A stretch of DNA of 64,000 nucleotides. Origin: Dongia_B soli (lineage in GTDB: Bacteria > Pseudomonadota > Alphaproteobacteria > Dongiales > Dongiaceae). Numbering within the stretch: the stretch's first letter is position 1; each line of letters starts with the position of its first letter. Made by a program: the position numbers and the translations under genes. The stretch is taken from positions 166,830-230,829 of the forward strand of contig NZ_JAXCLW010000007.1 of NCBI RefSeq assembly GCF_034044715.1. Reading direction: 5' to 3'. Shown piece after piece: positions 50,853 through 60,219 of the stretch. The notes below the pieces were generated by a model, which saw only the letters and a list, made by a program, of their open reading frames with translations, was not told the origin of the DNA and searched no databases.

Positions 50853-51671
50853 ATGGCAGAGCAAAGAAAAATTTCCCTGGTACTGTCGGACGTGGATGGA
50901 ACGCTTGTCACCGAGGAGAAAGTACTGACCAAACGGGCAGAGGCGGCCGTGCGGAACCTGCACGATGCCGGCATTCGTTTCGCCGTTACCAGCGGCCGGC
51001 CGCCGCGCGGCATGGCCATGCTGTTTGACGCCCTCAGGCTCGATACGCCGATAGCTGGATTCAATGGCGGGCTGTTCGTCAGACCGGATCTTGCCGTCAT
51101 CGAGCAAAAGACCTTGCCGGAAGATATTGCCGCCAAATCCATCGACCTGATCCGCGCCCATGGTCTGGATGCCTGGGTCTATCGCGGCAATGACTGGCTC
51201 ATCACCAAGGCCGATGCCCCGCATGTCGCCCGCGAAGCCTGGACCGTCAAATTCGAGCCGACGATCGTGCGCGATGTTGCAGAAGATCTCGATCAAATCT
51301 CCAAGATCGTCGGCGTCAGCGATGACCACGACAAGGTGCAGCGCTGCGAGGCCGATGCCCAGGCGGCTTTTGGAGATCGTGCGTCGGCGAACCGGTCGCA
51401 ACCCTATTACCTGGACGTGACCCATAAGGATGCGAACAAGGGTGCGGTCGTCGAATTTCTCTCGCGCCACCTCGAGATTCCGGCCGCAGAGATCGCTACC
51501 ATCGGCGACCAGCCGAACGACGTGCTCATGTTCAAGCGCTCGGGTTTTAGCATCGCCATGGGCAATGCTTCGGACCAGGTCAAGGGGCAGGCCGACGCCG
51601 TCACTGACTCGTTCAACGACGAAGGCTTTGCCAAGGCCATCGAACGTTTCATCCTAGGTTCGTTGGGTTAG
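50853..51671 (+). CDS. HAD-superfamily phosphatase, Cof type
   Basis: A 272-residue cytoplasmic HAD hydrolase. Motif I SLVLSDVDGTLV has both catalytic aspartates, motif II is FAVTSGRPP, the motif III Lys lies in KDANKGAVVEFL, and motif IV is IATIGDQPNDVLMF. The alpha/beta cap between motifs II and III defines the Cof/IIB type, which dephosphorylates sugar phosphates and cofactors. Substrate unknown; the setting between zwf and pgl points to a hexose or pentose phosphate. Confidence 0.93.
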   Translation: MAEQRKISLVLSDVDGTLVTEEKVLTKRAEAAVRNLHDAGIRFAVTSGRPPRGMAMLFDALRLDTPIAGFNGGLFVRPDLAVIEQKTLPEDIAAKSIDLIRAHGLDAWVYRGNDWLITKADAPHVAREAWTVKFEPTIVRDVAEDLDQISKIVGVSDDHDKVQRCEADAQAAFGDRASANRSQPYYLDVTHKDANKGAVVEFLSRHLEIPAAEIATIGDQPNDVLMFKRSGFSIAMGNASDQVKGQADAVTDSFNDEGFAKAIERFILGSLG

Positions 51672-51680
51672 GAGGCCGGC

Positions 51681-52406
51681 ATGGCTAAAATGAACGGCCG
51701 CATCGACATACTTCCCGATCCCGCCACATTGGCGCGCCACGTGGCCGATTGGATGACCGCGGCCGCGCTTGCATCGACGGGACCCTTTCGGGTCTCGCTT
51801 TCGGGCGGCTCGACGCCAAAAACGCTTTACGAGCTTCTCGCCTCCGACGCATTTCGCCAACGGTTTCCCTGGCCGCGCGTTCATTGGTATTGGGGCGATG
51901 AGCGCTTCGTTCCCCATGATCATCCGGACAGTAATTACCGGATGATCCGTGAAGCGATGTTGGCCAAAGTGCCGGTTCCGCCAGAAAACATCCATCCCAT
52001 GCCCGTCGATGGCGCGCCCGAGGAAGCTGCCTCGAGCTATGAACGGATGCTGCAGGCGGCATATGGCGCGGCAGTGCTCGATCCTGCCAAGCCTTTTTTC
52101 GATATCACGCTGCTTGGCCTCGGTTCGGACGGCCATACCGCCTCGCTCCTGCCGGATCACCCCGTTTTGCAAGAGCGAAAACGCTGGGTTGCAGCCGTGT
52201 TACACGGCCGGCCCGAGATCCGTATCACGATGACTTATCCGGCCATCGAAAGTAGCCGGCAGGCCGCATTTCTGGTCGCGGGCAAGGAAAAGGCGGCTGT
52301 CTTCAGCGACATCCGCACGGGCAAAAGCCAAGTGCCCGCTGCCCGCATCAAACCTGTCGGCGAGCTGATCTGGTTCGTTGACCGCGCCGCCGCCGGGGAG
52401 AGCTGA
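51681..52406 (+). CDS. pgl: 6-phosphogluconolactonase
   Basis: A 241-residue hydrolase that opens 6-phosphogluconolactone, the second step of the oxidative branch. FRVSLSGGSTPKTLYELLA and HWYWGDERFVPHDHPDSNYRM are clear DevB/NagB-fold signatures, followed by LLGLGSDGHTASLLPDHP with the catalytic His region. It starts 9 nt after the HAD gene and ends 3 nt before rpe, preceded by TAGGAGG. Confidence 0.97.
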   Translation: MAKMNGRIDILPDPATLARHVADWMTAAALASTGPFRVSLSGGSTPKTLYELLASDAFRQRFPWPRVHWYWGDERFVPHDHPDSNYRMIREAMLAKVPVPPENIHPMPVDGAPEEAASSYERMLQAAYGAAVLDPAKPFFDITLLGLGSDGHTASLLPDHPVLQERKRWVAAVLHGRPEIRITMTYPAIESSRQAAFLVAGKEKAAVFSDIRTGKSQVPAARIKPVGELIWFVDRAAAGES

Positions 52407-52409
52407 TAC

Positions 52410-53090
52410 GTGCCGATCCTGGTGGCGCCATCGGTGCTGTCAGCGGACTTCACCCGATTGGGCGAAGAGGTCCGGGCGATCGATCGCGCTGGCGCCGATT
52501 GGATCCATGTCGATGTGATGGATGGCCGCTTCGTGCCCAACATCACCCTCGGACCGGTCGTCTTACAGGCGATCCGCCGCTCGACGGGAAAGCCGCTCAA
52601 TGTTCATCTGATGATAGCCGAGCCGGAGCGATATCTCGACGCCTTCGCAGAAGCCGGTGCCGACCATTTGCTGATCCAGGCCGAGCCAGGCTCCACGATC
52701 CATCTGCATCGTGTGCTCGCCCGGATCCGCGCGATGGGCAAGAAGGCGGGTGTGGTGCTCGATCCCGCCAGTCCTCCGGCACTCATCGAATACGTCCTGC
52801 ATCTCTGCGACATCATTCTGGTGATGACGGTCAACCCCGGTTTTGGTGGCCAAGCCTTTCTGCCGGAAATGCTGCCGAAGATCCGGGGCATCCGGGCGAT
52901 GTGCACGGAACGCGGCCTGGACCCGGTGATCGAGGTCGATGGGGGTGAGAACGACGTGACGGCAAAGCAAGCTGGTGCCGCCGGCGCCACGGCGATCGTC
53001 GCCGGCTCCGCCATCTTTGGCGCGGAGGACTATAAGACTGCCATTGCGGCAATCCGCGAAAGCGCCACGGCAGGCAGGGCGAGTGAATGA
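52410..53090 (+). CDS. rpe: Ribulose-phosphate 3-epimerase
   Basis: A 226-residue TIM-barrel enzyme that interconverts ribulose 5-phosphate and xylulose 5-phosphate. Signatures are VAPSVLSADFTRLGEEV, IHVDVMDGRFVPNITLGP, and VMTVNPGFGGQAF, with catalytic Asp and metal-ligand His residues in place; EVDGGEND lies near the end. The start is GTG, three nt after pgl. It closes the pentose phosphate run; the next gene is 203 nt downstream. Confidence 0.97.
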   Translation: MPILVAPSVLSADFTRLGEEVRAIDRAGADWIHVDVMDGRFVPNITLGPVVLQAIRRSTGKPLNVHLMIAEPERYLDAFAEAGADHLLIQAEPGSTIHLHRVLARIRAMGKKAGVVLDPASPPALIEYVLHLCDIILVMTVNPGFGGQAFLPEMLPKIRGIRAMCTERGLDPVIEVDGGENDVTAKQAGAAGATAIVAGSAIFGAEDYKTAIAAIRESATAGRASE

Positions 53091-53293
53091 AAAGAACAGG
53101 GGGGTATCAGATGCCGGCGACCGTATTTCAGGGCCTAGCCGATGCCTAGACGGAAACCCGGTTCCGGAGACTCTCCTTTGGCCATCAGCATCGGCCCGCC
53201 CGTCGCGGAGTTTACTGACACGGTCATTCGGCTGTTCGCCACATCGCGGCGGTCGGTCAAAGCGTGATTCCCAAAAAAATGGATTAACAGCAA

Positions 53294-55930
53294 ATGCCAG
53301 CAAGGGCCAATCCGGAGCAGACACGCCTCGAAGAAGGAAATTCGCGCCGTCAAAGCTGGCGCAAATGGGGACCTTATGTAAGCGAGCGCCAATGGGGAAC
53401 CGTGCGCGAGGACTATAGTGCCGATGGGGATGCCTGGAACTACTTTCCCCATGATCACGCGGCCGGCCGTGCCTATCGCTGGGGCGAAGACGGACTCGGC
53501 GCAATTTGTGACACGAAGCAGCGTCTATGCATGGCTGTCGCCCTTTGGAATGGTAAGGACCCGATCCTGAAGGAGCGCATGTTTGGCCTGGGCAACCGCC
53601 AGGGCAATCATGGCGAGGACGTGAAGGAACTCTATTACTATCTCGACGCGGTGCCGACCTATAGCTACGCCCGGATGCTCTATAAATATCCGCAGGCCGC
53701 GTATCCATATGCCCGTCTGGTGCAGGAGAACGCACGACGCAGCAAGCACGAGCCGGAATTCGAGCTCCTGGATACCGGCATCTTCGATGACGACCGCTAT
53801 TTCGACGTCGATATCGAATATGCCAAGGCGAGCGCCGAGGACATTCTCCTGCGGCTAACCATTCATAATCGCGGACCCGAGGCAGCACCAATCCATGTGC
53901 TGCCTTCGGTCTGGTTCCGCAACACTTGGAGCTGGTTCACGGAGGGGCAAAAGCCCTCGCTCGACTTGATAGATGGCGCAGTGGTGATCAAGCACGGAAA
54001 ACTCGGCTCCTATGCGGTCCACTTCGAGGAGCCGGACGAAATTAAATTCTGCGAGAACGAGACCAACGCCGCCAAATTCTACGGTAATCACGAACCAGGA
54101 CGTTTATATAAGGACGGTTTTCACGACTATATCGTCAGGGGAAAGCTGAACGCGGTCGATTCCAGGAACGGGACGAAGGCTGCCGGCATTTACCGCCGGA
54201 ACATCCCGCCTGGCGCCAGCGCGACCATCCGGGTCCGGCTTTGTCAGGAACAATCCAGGCCCGCCGAACCCTTTGCCGATTTCGAACGGATATTCGCGCT
54301 GCGCAAATCGGAAGCCGATGCCTTCTATGCGGAACTGCAAAGCAAAGTGCTCGACGAGGATCTCCGTCGCATTCAGCGCCAAGCCTTCGCGGGCATTCTC
54401 TGGTCAAAACAATACTTCCACTACGATGTCACCGAATGGCTGAGTGGTGATTCAGCACAACCCAAGCCGCCCCGGGATCGCCTCTCCGGGAGGAATTGCG
54501 AATGGGTTCATGCCAATATGGAAGATATCGTCTCGATGCCGGATAAATGGGAATTTCCCTGGTTCGCGGCTTGGGACTGGTGCTTTCACCTGACCACACT
54601 CGCCTGTCTCGATCCGGAAGACGCCAAGCGTCAGTTGCTTCTGCTCTGCCAGTGCTGGTACATGCATCCGAATGGCCAACTGCCGGCCTATGAGTGGAAT
54701 TTCAGCGACGTGAACCCGCCGGTGCAAGCCTGGGCGGTCTTTCGCATCTATGAAGCCGAACGCCGCCGGAACGGCAAAGGCGACCGCAAATTCCTCGAGA
54801 ACATCTTCACCAAGCTGCTGCTCAATTTCACTTGGTGGGTGAACCGCAAGGACCCGCACGGCCTGAATGTCTTCCAGGGCGGATTTCTCGGCTTGGACAA
54901 TATCGGTGTTTTCGATCGCTCGGCTTCGCTGCCGACCGGATGCACACTGGTCCAGTCCGATGGCACGTCCTGGATGGCGATGTACAGCCTCAACATGCTG
55001 CGGATCGCTATCGAGCTGGCGCAGGAGGACGATGCTTATCAAGACATCGCCACAAAATTCTTCGAACATTTCCTGATGATCGGCGGTGCCATGACCAATC
55101 TCGGCGGCGAAGGGATGGGGCTTTGGGATGATCAGGACAATTTCTTTTATGATTGGCTGGTCAGGACGAATGGCGAGAAGACGCCCTTGCGTGTGCGCTC
55201 GTTGGTCGGCATCATTCCGATCTTCGCGGTCGAGGTCATTGATCCATCTTTGCTGGAGAGGATGCCGGTGTTTGTCCGACGGCTGGGATGGTATCTGCGT
55301 TACCGCCCGAAACTTGCTGCCCTGGTTTCCAGATGGAACACGCCGGGCGCCAACGACACGCATCTCCTGGCCATGACGCGGGCTTTCCGTTCCTCCAAGC
55401 TGCTGGAGCGCCTGCTCGACAAGAATGAGTTCTTGTCGGATTACGGCGTGCGCGCACTGTCGCGATTTCATCTCGAACATCCTTACGTCTTCGAAATGGA
55501 CGGCGTTCGCGCCGAAGTTAAATATACTGCGGCTGAGTCCGATAGCGATCTCTTCGGCGGAAATTCCAATTGGCGCGGGCCAATCTGGATGCCGATCAAC
55601 TACCTGATCGTCGAAAGCGTGCAGAAATTCGCGAAATTCTTCGGCCCGGATTTTCGGGTGGAATGCCCGGAAGGCTCCGGCCAAATGCTGTCGTTGAAGG
55701 AGATTTCCGATGATCTGCGCTGCCGTTTGATCAACATCTTTCGCCGCAACGAGGAGGGCCGGCGTCCTGTCTTCGGCACCAGTGAAAAGATGCAGGCCGA
55801 CCCCCATTTCAAGGACTATATCCTCTTCCATGAATATTTCGATGGCGACACCGGGCGCGGGCTGGGCGCGTCGCACCAGACGGGTTGGAGCGGGTTAATC
55901 GCAAATATGATCGCCGAGCTTTATGAGTAG
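53294..55930 (+). CDS. MGH1/GH63-type glucosidase
   Basis: An 878-residue soluble protein of the MGH1-like glycoside hydrolase family (GH63 C-terminal type (alpha/alpha)6 barrel). The N-terminal beta-rich half begins with WRKWGPYVSERQWGTVREDYS. The catalytic half has WEFPWFAAWDWCFHL, with an acidic residue in the catalytic position, LPAYEWNFSDVNPP and NSNWRGPIWMPINYLI. GH63 enzymes cleave alpha-glucosides such as mannosylglycerate or glucosylglycerate relatives. No signal peptide is seen. It overlaps the GH13 gene by 8 bp. Confidence 0.88.
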   Translation: MPARANPEQTRLEEGNSRRQSWRKWGPYVSERQWGTVREDYSADGDAWNYFPHDHAAGRAYRWGEDGLGAICDTKQRLCMAVALWNGKDPILKERMFGLGNRQGNHGEDVKELYYYLDAVPTYSYARMLYKYPQAAYPYARLVQENARRSKHEPEFELLDTGIFDDDRYFDVDIEYAKASAEDILLRLTIHNRGPEAAPIHVLPSVWFRNTWSWFTEGQKPSLDLIDGAVVIKHGKLGSYAVHFEEPDEIKFCENETNAAKFYGNHEPGRLYKDGFHDYIVRGKLNAVDSRNGTKAAGIYRRNIPPGASATIRVRLCQEQSRPAEPFADFERIFALRKSEADAFYAELQSKVLDEDLRRIQRQAFAGILWSKQYFHYDVTEWLSGDSAQPKPPRDRLSGRNCEWVHANMEDIVSMPDKWEFPWFAAWDWCFHLTTLACLDPEDAKRQLLLLCQCWYMHPNGQLPAYEWNFSDVNPPVQAWAVFRIYEAERRRNGKGDRKFLENIFTKLLLNFTWWVNRKDPHGLNVFQGGFLGLDNIGVFDRSASLPTGCTLVQSDGTSWMAMYSLNMLRIAIELAQEDDAYQDIATKFFEHFLMIGGAMTNLGGEGMGLWDDQDNFFYDWLVRTNGEKTPLRVRSLVGIIPIFAVEVIDPSLLERMPVFVRRLGWYLRYRPKLAALVSRWNTPGANDTHLLAMTRAFRSSKLLERLLDKNEFLSDYGVRALSRFHLEHPYVFEMDGVRAEVKYTAAESDSDLFGGNSNWRGPIWMPINYLIVESVQKFAKFFGPDFRVECPEGSGQMLSLKEISDDLRCRLINIFRRNEEGRRPVFGTSEKMQADPHFKDYILFHEYFDGDTGRGLGASHQTGWSGLIANMIAELYE

Positions 55931-57476
55931 TAAAGCGGTTCGCGATTTGGCAGCAATGAGCGCTGGTGCTTCACCGGCTGCCAGGCTTTCTCACCTGTCG
56001 CGCTATCCATCGTTGATCGAGGTGAACGCCAGACCATGGCTCTCCCGCCTGTCACTCAAGGCCGGCAAGCCGCTCACCCTCGCGGAGGTCGATGAGGCAA
56101 CCCTGGATGCATTCTCCCATCAAGGTTTTGATTGGGTCTGGCTTTTGGGTGTATGGCAGATCGGGCTCGCCAGCCGGACATTGTCGCGGCGAAACCCCGC
56201 TTGGCGAAGGGAATTTCAGTCGGCGCTGCCCGATTTAAGCGAGGAAGATATTTGCGGATCGTGTTTTGCCATCGGTGCCTATGAGGTGGATGAAGCACTT
56301 GGCGGCAAGGCGGCCCTGGCCGACTTCCGTGCCAGGCTCGCTGCGCGCGGCATTCGTCTGATGCTCGATTTCGTGCCCAATCATACGGCGCTTGATCATC
56401 GCTGGGTTAAGGAGCGTCCCGATTTCTATATCGAAGGCAGCGAGGAAGCACTGGCCGTAGCACCACAGAATTACTGCCGCGTAGAGACCCACCAAGGTGC
56501 TCGCATCTTCGCCCATGGGCGAGATCCCAATTTTCCCGGCTGGCCGGACACGCTCCAGCTGAACTATGCCAATCCAGCGCTGCAGGTAGCGCAGATGGCC
56601 GAGCTGGCCTCGATCGCCGAGCAGTGCGACGGCCTTCGATGCGATATGTCGATGCTCTTGCTGCCGGAGGTCTTTCAACGCAGCTGGAACGTGACGCCGC
56701 CGCCTTTCTGGCCGAAGGCCCTTGCGGGGGTGCGCCAAGCCCATCCGCGCTTTACCTTTCTGGCCGAGGCCTATTGGAATCTCGAATGGGAGTTACAGCA
56801 GCAAGGCTTCGACTATTGCTACGACAAGCGCCTGTATGATCGCCTTCGGACCGCAGACGGCACGGCGATCCGCGCCCATCTGGCAGCTGGTCTCGACTAT
56901 CAGGACCGCCTCGCGCGTTTTCTCGAGAATCATGATGAACCGCGCGCGGCCGCCACTTTCCCTTGGCCGCGGCATCAGGCAGCCGCCATCATCACGTTTC
57001 TCGCGCCGGGATTTCGTTTTTTTCATCAGGGCCAGCTTGATGGCGCGCGCATTCACCTGCCCGTGCATCTGTGCCGCGGGGCGCCTGAACGGCCGTATCC
57101 GGAAATCCTCCGCTTCTATGAGCGGCTGATGACGGTCTTATCCGAACGTGCTGTTCTTCGCGATGGCCGATGGTCGTTGATTCCGCCGGAACCAGCTTGG
57201 GCCGGCAATCCGACCTGGCAAGATTTCATTGCATATGCTTGGCACGCCGCTGATGGCGGCCATTGCCTTGCCATCGTCAATTATTCTGATCACCAAGCCC
57301 AATGCCGGCTGCGGCTGCCCTTCGCGGCCCAGGCCGGCAACAGATTTCGGCTTACCGATGTGATGGGAGGCGAAGTCTACGATCGAGACGGTAGTGGCAT
57401 GCTCGATCCGGGCCTCTATATCGACCTCGGCCCATGGCGCTATAATCTCTTCGCGATGGAACCGGTCTCGCCATGA
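55923..57476 (+). CDS. Alpha-amylase-family (GH13) enzyme
   Basis: A 517-residue GH13 protein. The four conserved regions are present: LDFVPNHT (I), GLRCDMSML with the nucleophile Asp (II), FLAEAYW with the general acid Glu (III) and FLENHDEPR with the transition-state Asp (IV). No signal peptide or CBM is seen, so it acts in the cytoplasm. Sucrose phosphorylase-, trehalose synthase- or branching-like activities cannot be told apart by eye. The coupling to the GH63-type gene suggests both act on the same alpha-glucan or compatible solute. Confidence 0.88.
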   Translation: MSSKAVRDLAAMSAGASPAARLSHLSRYPSLIEVNARPWLSRLSLKAGKPLTLAEVDEATLDAFSHQGFDWVWLLGVWQIGLASRTLSRRNPAWRREFQSALPDLSEEDICGSCFAIGAYEVDEALGGKAALADFRARLAARGIRLMLDFVPNHTALDHRWVKERPDFYIEGSEEALAVAPQNYCRVETHQGARIFAHGRDPNFPGWPDTLQLNYANPALQVAQMAELASIAEQCDGLRCDMSMLLLPEVFQRSWNVTPPPFWPKALAGVRQAHPRFTFLAEAYWNLEWELQQQGFDYCYDKRLYDRLRTADGTAIRAHLAAGLDYQDRLARFLENHDEPRAAATFPWPRHQAAAIITFLAPGFRFFHQGQLDGARIHLPVHLCRGAPERPYPEILRFYERLMTVLSERAVLRDGRWSLIPPEPAWAGNPTWQDFIAYAWHAADGGHCLAIVNYSDHQAQCRLRLPFAAQAGNRFRLTDVMGGEVYDRDGSGMLDPGLYIDLGPWRYNLFAMEPVSP

Positions 57477-57506
57477 TCACGCGCTCCGTGTTCGTCCTTT
57501 AATGCT

Positions 57507-58688
57507 TCACTTGCCACCAACGGCCGAAAGTTGGTCGTTTTGCATCGACCTCACCGCGCTAGGCACGTTTGCAAAAGGCTGAGCTTGACGCGGCAAGGTC
57601 TCGTCCAATCGACGAAAGGTGGCCAGTGCTTGGCCTACCACCTGATCCATATTGTAGTAGCGATAAGTTGCTAGCCGCCCGACAAACCAGGTATCGCCGG
57701 CTTTCAGCGCGAGCTCCTCATATTTCTTGTAAAGCGTTTGGTTGTCAGGACACGGAACCGGGTAATAGGGATCACCCATATCGGTTGGATACTCGAAAGT
57801 AATAGCTGTCTTTCGGTGCTCTTGGCCCGTCAGATGTTTATACTCCGTCACCCGAGTATAAGAATGGGTCTGAGGATAATTGATCACGCCGACCGGCTGG
57901 TGCCAGGTTTTATCCAGCGTGACGTGATCAAATCGCAAGGAGCGATATGGGAGGCGACCAAAACAGAAGTCAAAATATTCGTCGATCTGCCCGGTGTAAA
58001 TAAGGCGGCGATGGGGAACGTACTTTCGTATATCTGCATAGTCCACTTGCAGCATGATATTGATGTTCGAATGACGAAGCATTCGGTGAAACATCCGACT
58101 ATAGCCGTGCTTGGGCATTATTTGGTAACGATCGGTAAAGTACCGATCATCGCTATTGGTGCGCGTGGGGACCCGGGCAGTGACAGATTTGTCGAGTTGA
58201 CTGGGGTCCAGATTCCATTGCTTGCGCGTATAGCCGCGAAAAAATTTTTCATATAGATCTCGTCCTACCGAGCTGACCACCACGTCCTCTGCAGTATTGA
58301 TCGAATCCAGCGGCTCGGCCTGCGATGCGAGGAAAGCAGCAACTTCGGCATCGTCCGACAGCGATAAGCCGTACAAGACGTTGATCGTTGTGCGGTTGAT
58401 GGGGATAGGAAGGAGCTTGCCATCGACTTCGGCCAGGACGCGGTGGCTGTACTTCCGCCATTCAGTGAAGGATGATAGGTAGTCGACGATTTGTGCACTA
58501 TTGGTATGGAAAATATGAGGCCCATAGGCGTGGATTAAAAGGCCGGCCTCGTTGTAGAAGTCGTAGGCATTGCCTCCGACATGGCTGCGCCGGTCGATCA
58601 GCAATACCTTTTCATTCCGCTGGCTTGCAAGGCGTTCGGCAAGGACACAGCCTGCGAAACCTGCGCCGACGATCAACCAGTCAAACAT
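57507..58688 (-). CDS. glf: UDP-galactopyranose mutase
   Basis: A 393-residue flavoenzyme that converts UDP-galactopyranose to UDP-galactofuranose for surface glycans. The FAD motif is WLIVGAGFAGCVLAERLA, then SHVGGNAYDFYNEAG and IHAYGPHIFHTNSAQIVDYLS. YTRKQWNLDPSQLDKSVTARVP and the C-terminal GDTWFVGRLATYRYYNMDQVV match the family. I use the ATG at 58688, which overlaps the stop of the glycosyltransferase gene by 8 bp; an upstream TTG (58703) is less likely. It converges on the GH13 gene. Confidence 0.95.
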   Translation of the reverse strand: MFDWLIVGAGFAGCVLAERLASQRNEKVLLIDRRSHVGGNAYDFYNEAGLLIHAYGPHIFHTNSAQIVDYLSSFTEWRKYSHRVLAEVDGKLLPIPINRTTINVLYGLSLSDDAEVAAFLASQAEPLDSINTAEDVVVSSVGRDLYEKFFRGYTRKQWNLDPSQLDKSVTARVPTRTNSDDRYFTDRYQIMPKHGYSRMFHRMLRHSNINIMLQVDYADIRKYVPHRRLIYTGQIDEYFDFCFGRLPYRSLRFDHVTLDKTWHQPVGVINYPQTHSYTRVTEYKHLTGQEHRKTAITFEYPTDMGDPYYPVPCPDNQTLYKKYEELALKAGDTWFVGRLATYRYYNMDQVVGQALATFRRLDETLPRQAQPFANVPSAVRSMQNDQLSAVGGK

Positions 58689-59952
58689 GGCTAGGCTCGG
58701 CAAAATGCTCCAACGGATGTTGGCGGCGCTCCTCCTCGCCGGATTTTATCGTCCCTTCCAGCAGCGTCCGCATGGAATCCCAGGACTTGTCCCAGGATGT
58801 GGTGGAAAGATAATGATCGACTTCAGCCAGCCAGAGATTGAATGCATCCTTGTCTGCCCGCCGTTTCAATATGTCGCTGAGGCGATCCGCGAAGGCGCTG
58901 GCCGTATCGGCAATCTCAACGAGGCCCCTTTCCTTATAAGGGCTGACGACATCGGTGATGGGCGTTGACACGACGGGAATACCCCCGGCCAGGAACTCAA
59001 GCGTCTTGGTCGGGCTGATAAACCGCGTAGCGTCATTCAGTGCAAATGGCATAAAGCCCGCATCCCAGCCGGCTAGGTACGTGGGCAATTCGGCGTAGGG
59101 CTTCGACCCCAGCCAATGAAGGTTTGGGCGTATCGGTAGCCCGGCTGGGTCGATTTTGACGACCGGTCCGATCATGATGAACTGCCAGTCTGGACATCTA
59201 TCCGCGAGATCCGCGATCAGTCTCTGATTTAAGCGTTCGTCAATGACGCCGAAAAAACCGATTCGGGGCGCCGGAATATCAGCTTGATCTTGGGGGCCGG
59301 GCAGGGCCAGCGGGTTTCGCGCGCGGAGGAAGTGAAGCGCGTCAATGCTCGAGGGAAATGCATGGACATTGGGATGTCGCTTGGATTTCGAGGCGTATAG
59401 ACTCATCCCGCCCGTGAAGACCACATCAGCTCGTTCGAACAGCGCTCGTTCCTGCTCCACTAAGCGAGAAGACGCACCGAGGAAGGCCGAAAGCTCATCC
59501 ATGTTGTCATAGACAACGACGTCTGCAGTCAAATCCATGGTGAATTCGATGGCTGCAGGCGTGTAATACCATAAAATCCGTGAGCACGGCCGCGGTTCTG
59601 GCACAAGCTGCCTGAGGAGGCTGCGCAGTGAGGCATTATTAGCTTCGGCACTGCCACCTTCCGCCAGGACTGGCACTGCTATCGTAATACCTCCGGGGCG
59701 CTCGCTGATCTTGAAGTGCCCGGCCAAATTCTTGTCTCCGGAAAAGCCATCGTCGCCGAGCACCTCATGCGGAACGAATACCGGTTCCTCAATATAAAGC
59801 ACGCGATAGAGCCGGGCCGCGCGGGATAAAAGATGTTGCGGTCGCTGCCAAACAAAATCCCATCGAAGATGGGAAAAGCAAATGAGCTCAGCTTGGATGG
59901 ATGATTTAAGGGCAGGCGGTGAATAAGAGGGGACAGCCGACGACTCATTCAT
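58681..59952 (-). CDS. Glycosyltransferase (GT-B type)
   Basis: A 423-residue glycosyltransferase. The N-terminal domain starts with ICFSHLRWDFVWQRPQHLL, a motif typical of the GT family that accompanies UDP-galactopyranose mutase genes. IGFFGVIDERLNQRLIADLAD and the donor-binding C-terminal motif SPTKTLEFLAGGIPVVSTPI are clear. Donor and acceptor are unknown; UDP-galactofuranose is a reasonable inference from the overlapping glf gene. Divergent from the GH-A-type gene across a 270-bp gap. Confidence 0.88.
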   Translation of the reverse strand: MNESSAVPSYSPPALKSSIQAELICFSHLRWDFVWQRPQHLLSRAARLYRVLYIEEPVFVPHEVLGDDGFSGDKNLAGHFKISERPGGITIAVPVLAEGGSAEANNASLRSLLRQLVPEPRPCSRILWYYTPAAIEFTMDLTADVVVYDNMDELSAFLGASSRLVEQERALFERADVVFTGGMSLYASKSKRHPNVHAFPSSIDALHFLRARNPLALPGPQDQADIPAPRIGFFGVIDERLNQRLIADLADRCPDWQFIMIGPVVKIDPAGLPIRPNLHWLGSKPYAELPTYLAGWDAGFMPFALNDATRFISPTKTLEFLAGGIPVVSTPITDVVSPYKERGLVEIADTASAFADRLSDILKRRADKDAFNLWLAEVDHYLSTTSWDKSWDSMRTLLEGTIKSGEEERRQHPLEHFAEPSHV

Positions 59953-60219
59953 ACATGGTTTCCTTTACAGACGATCCGTGCTGGCTGCACAAATGCCGCT
60001 GCTCCTTCAAGAATGTCGCTGGCTCAATTGCTGATCAGGGAATCTTCCGTCCCTTCGATCGCAGGGTCTCCCGCCCCAATCCTCCCAAGCGCGGGCGCAG
60101 TTGAATGTTCCCGGGCTCACAGCGACGTGAAGCCGGTGATCTCGTAAATGGCATGGGCTGAGAGAACTGAATGCTGGGCTCTAGACTTGATGCCTAGACA
60201 GATATCAAGGAGCCGCACA

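Noticed and set aside
53143..53268. A 41-codon frame between rpe and the GH63-type gene
   Set aside because: Short, without a good ribosome-binding site or recognisable features; the region more likely holds a promoter or nothing.
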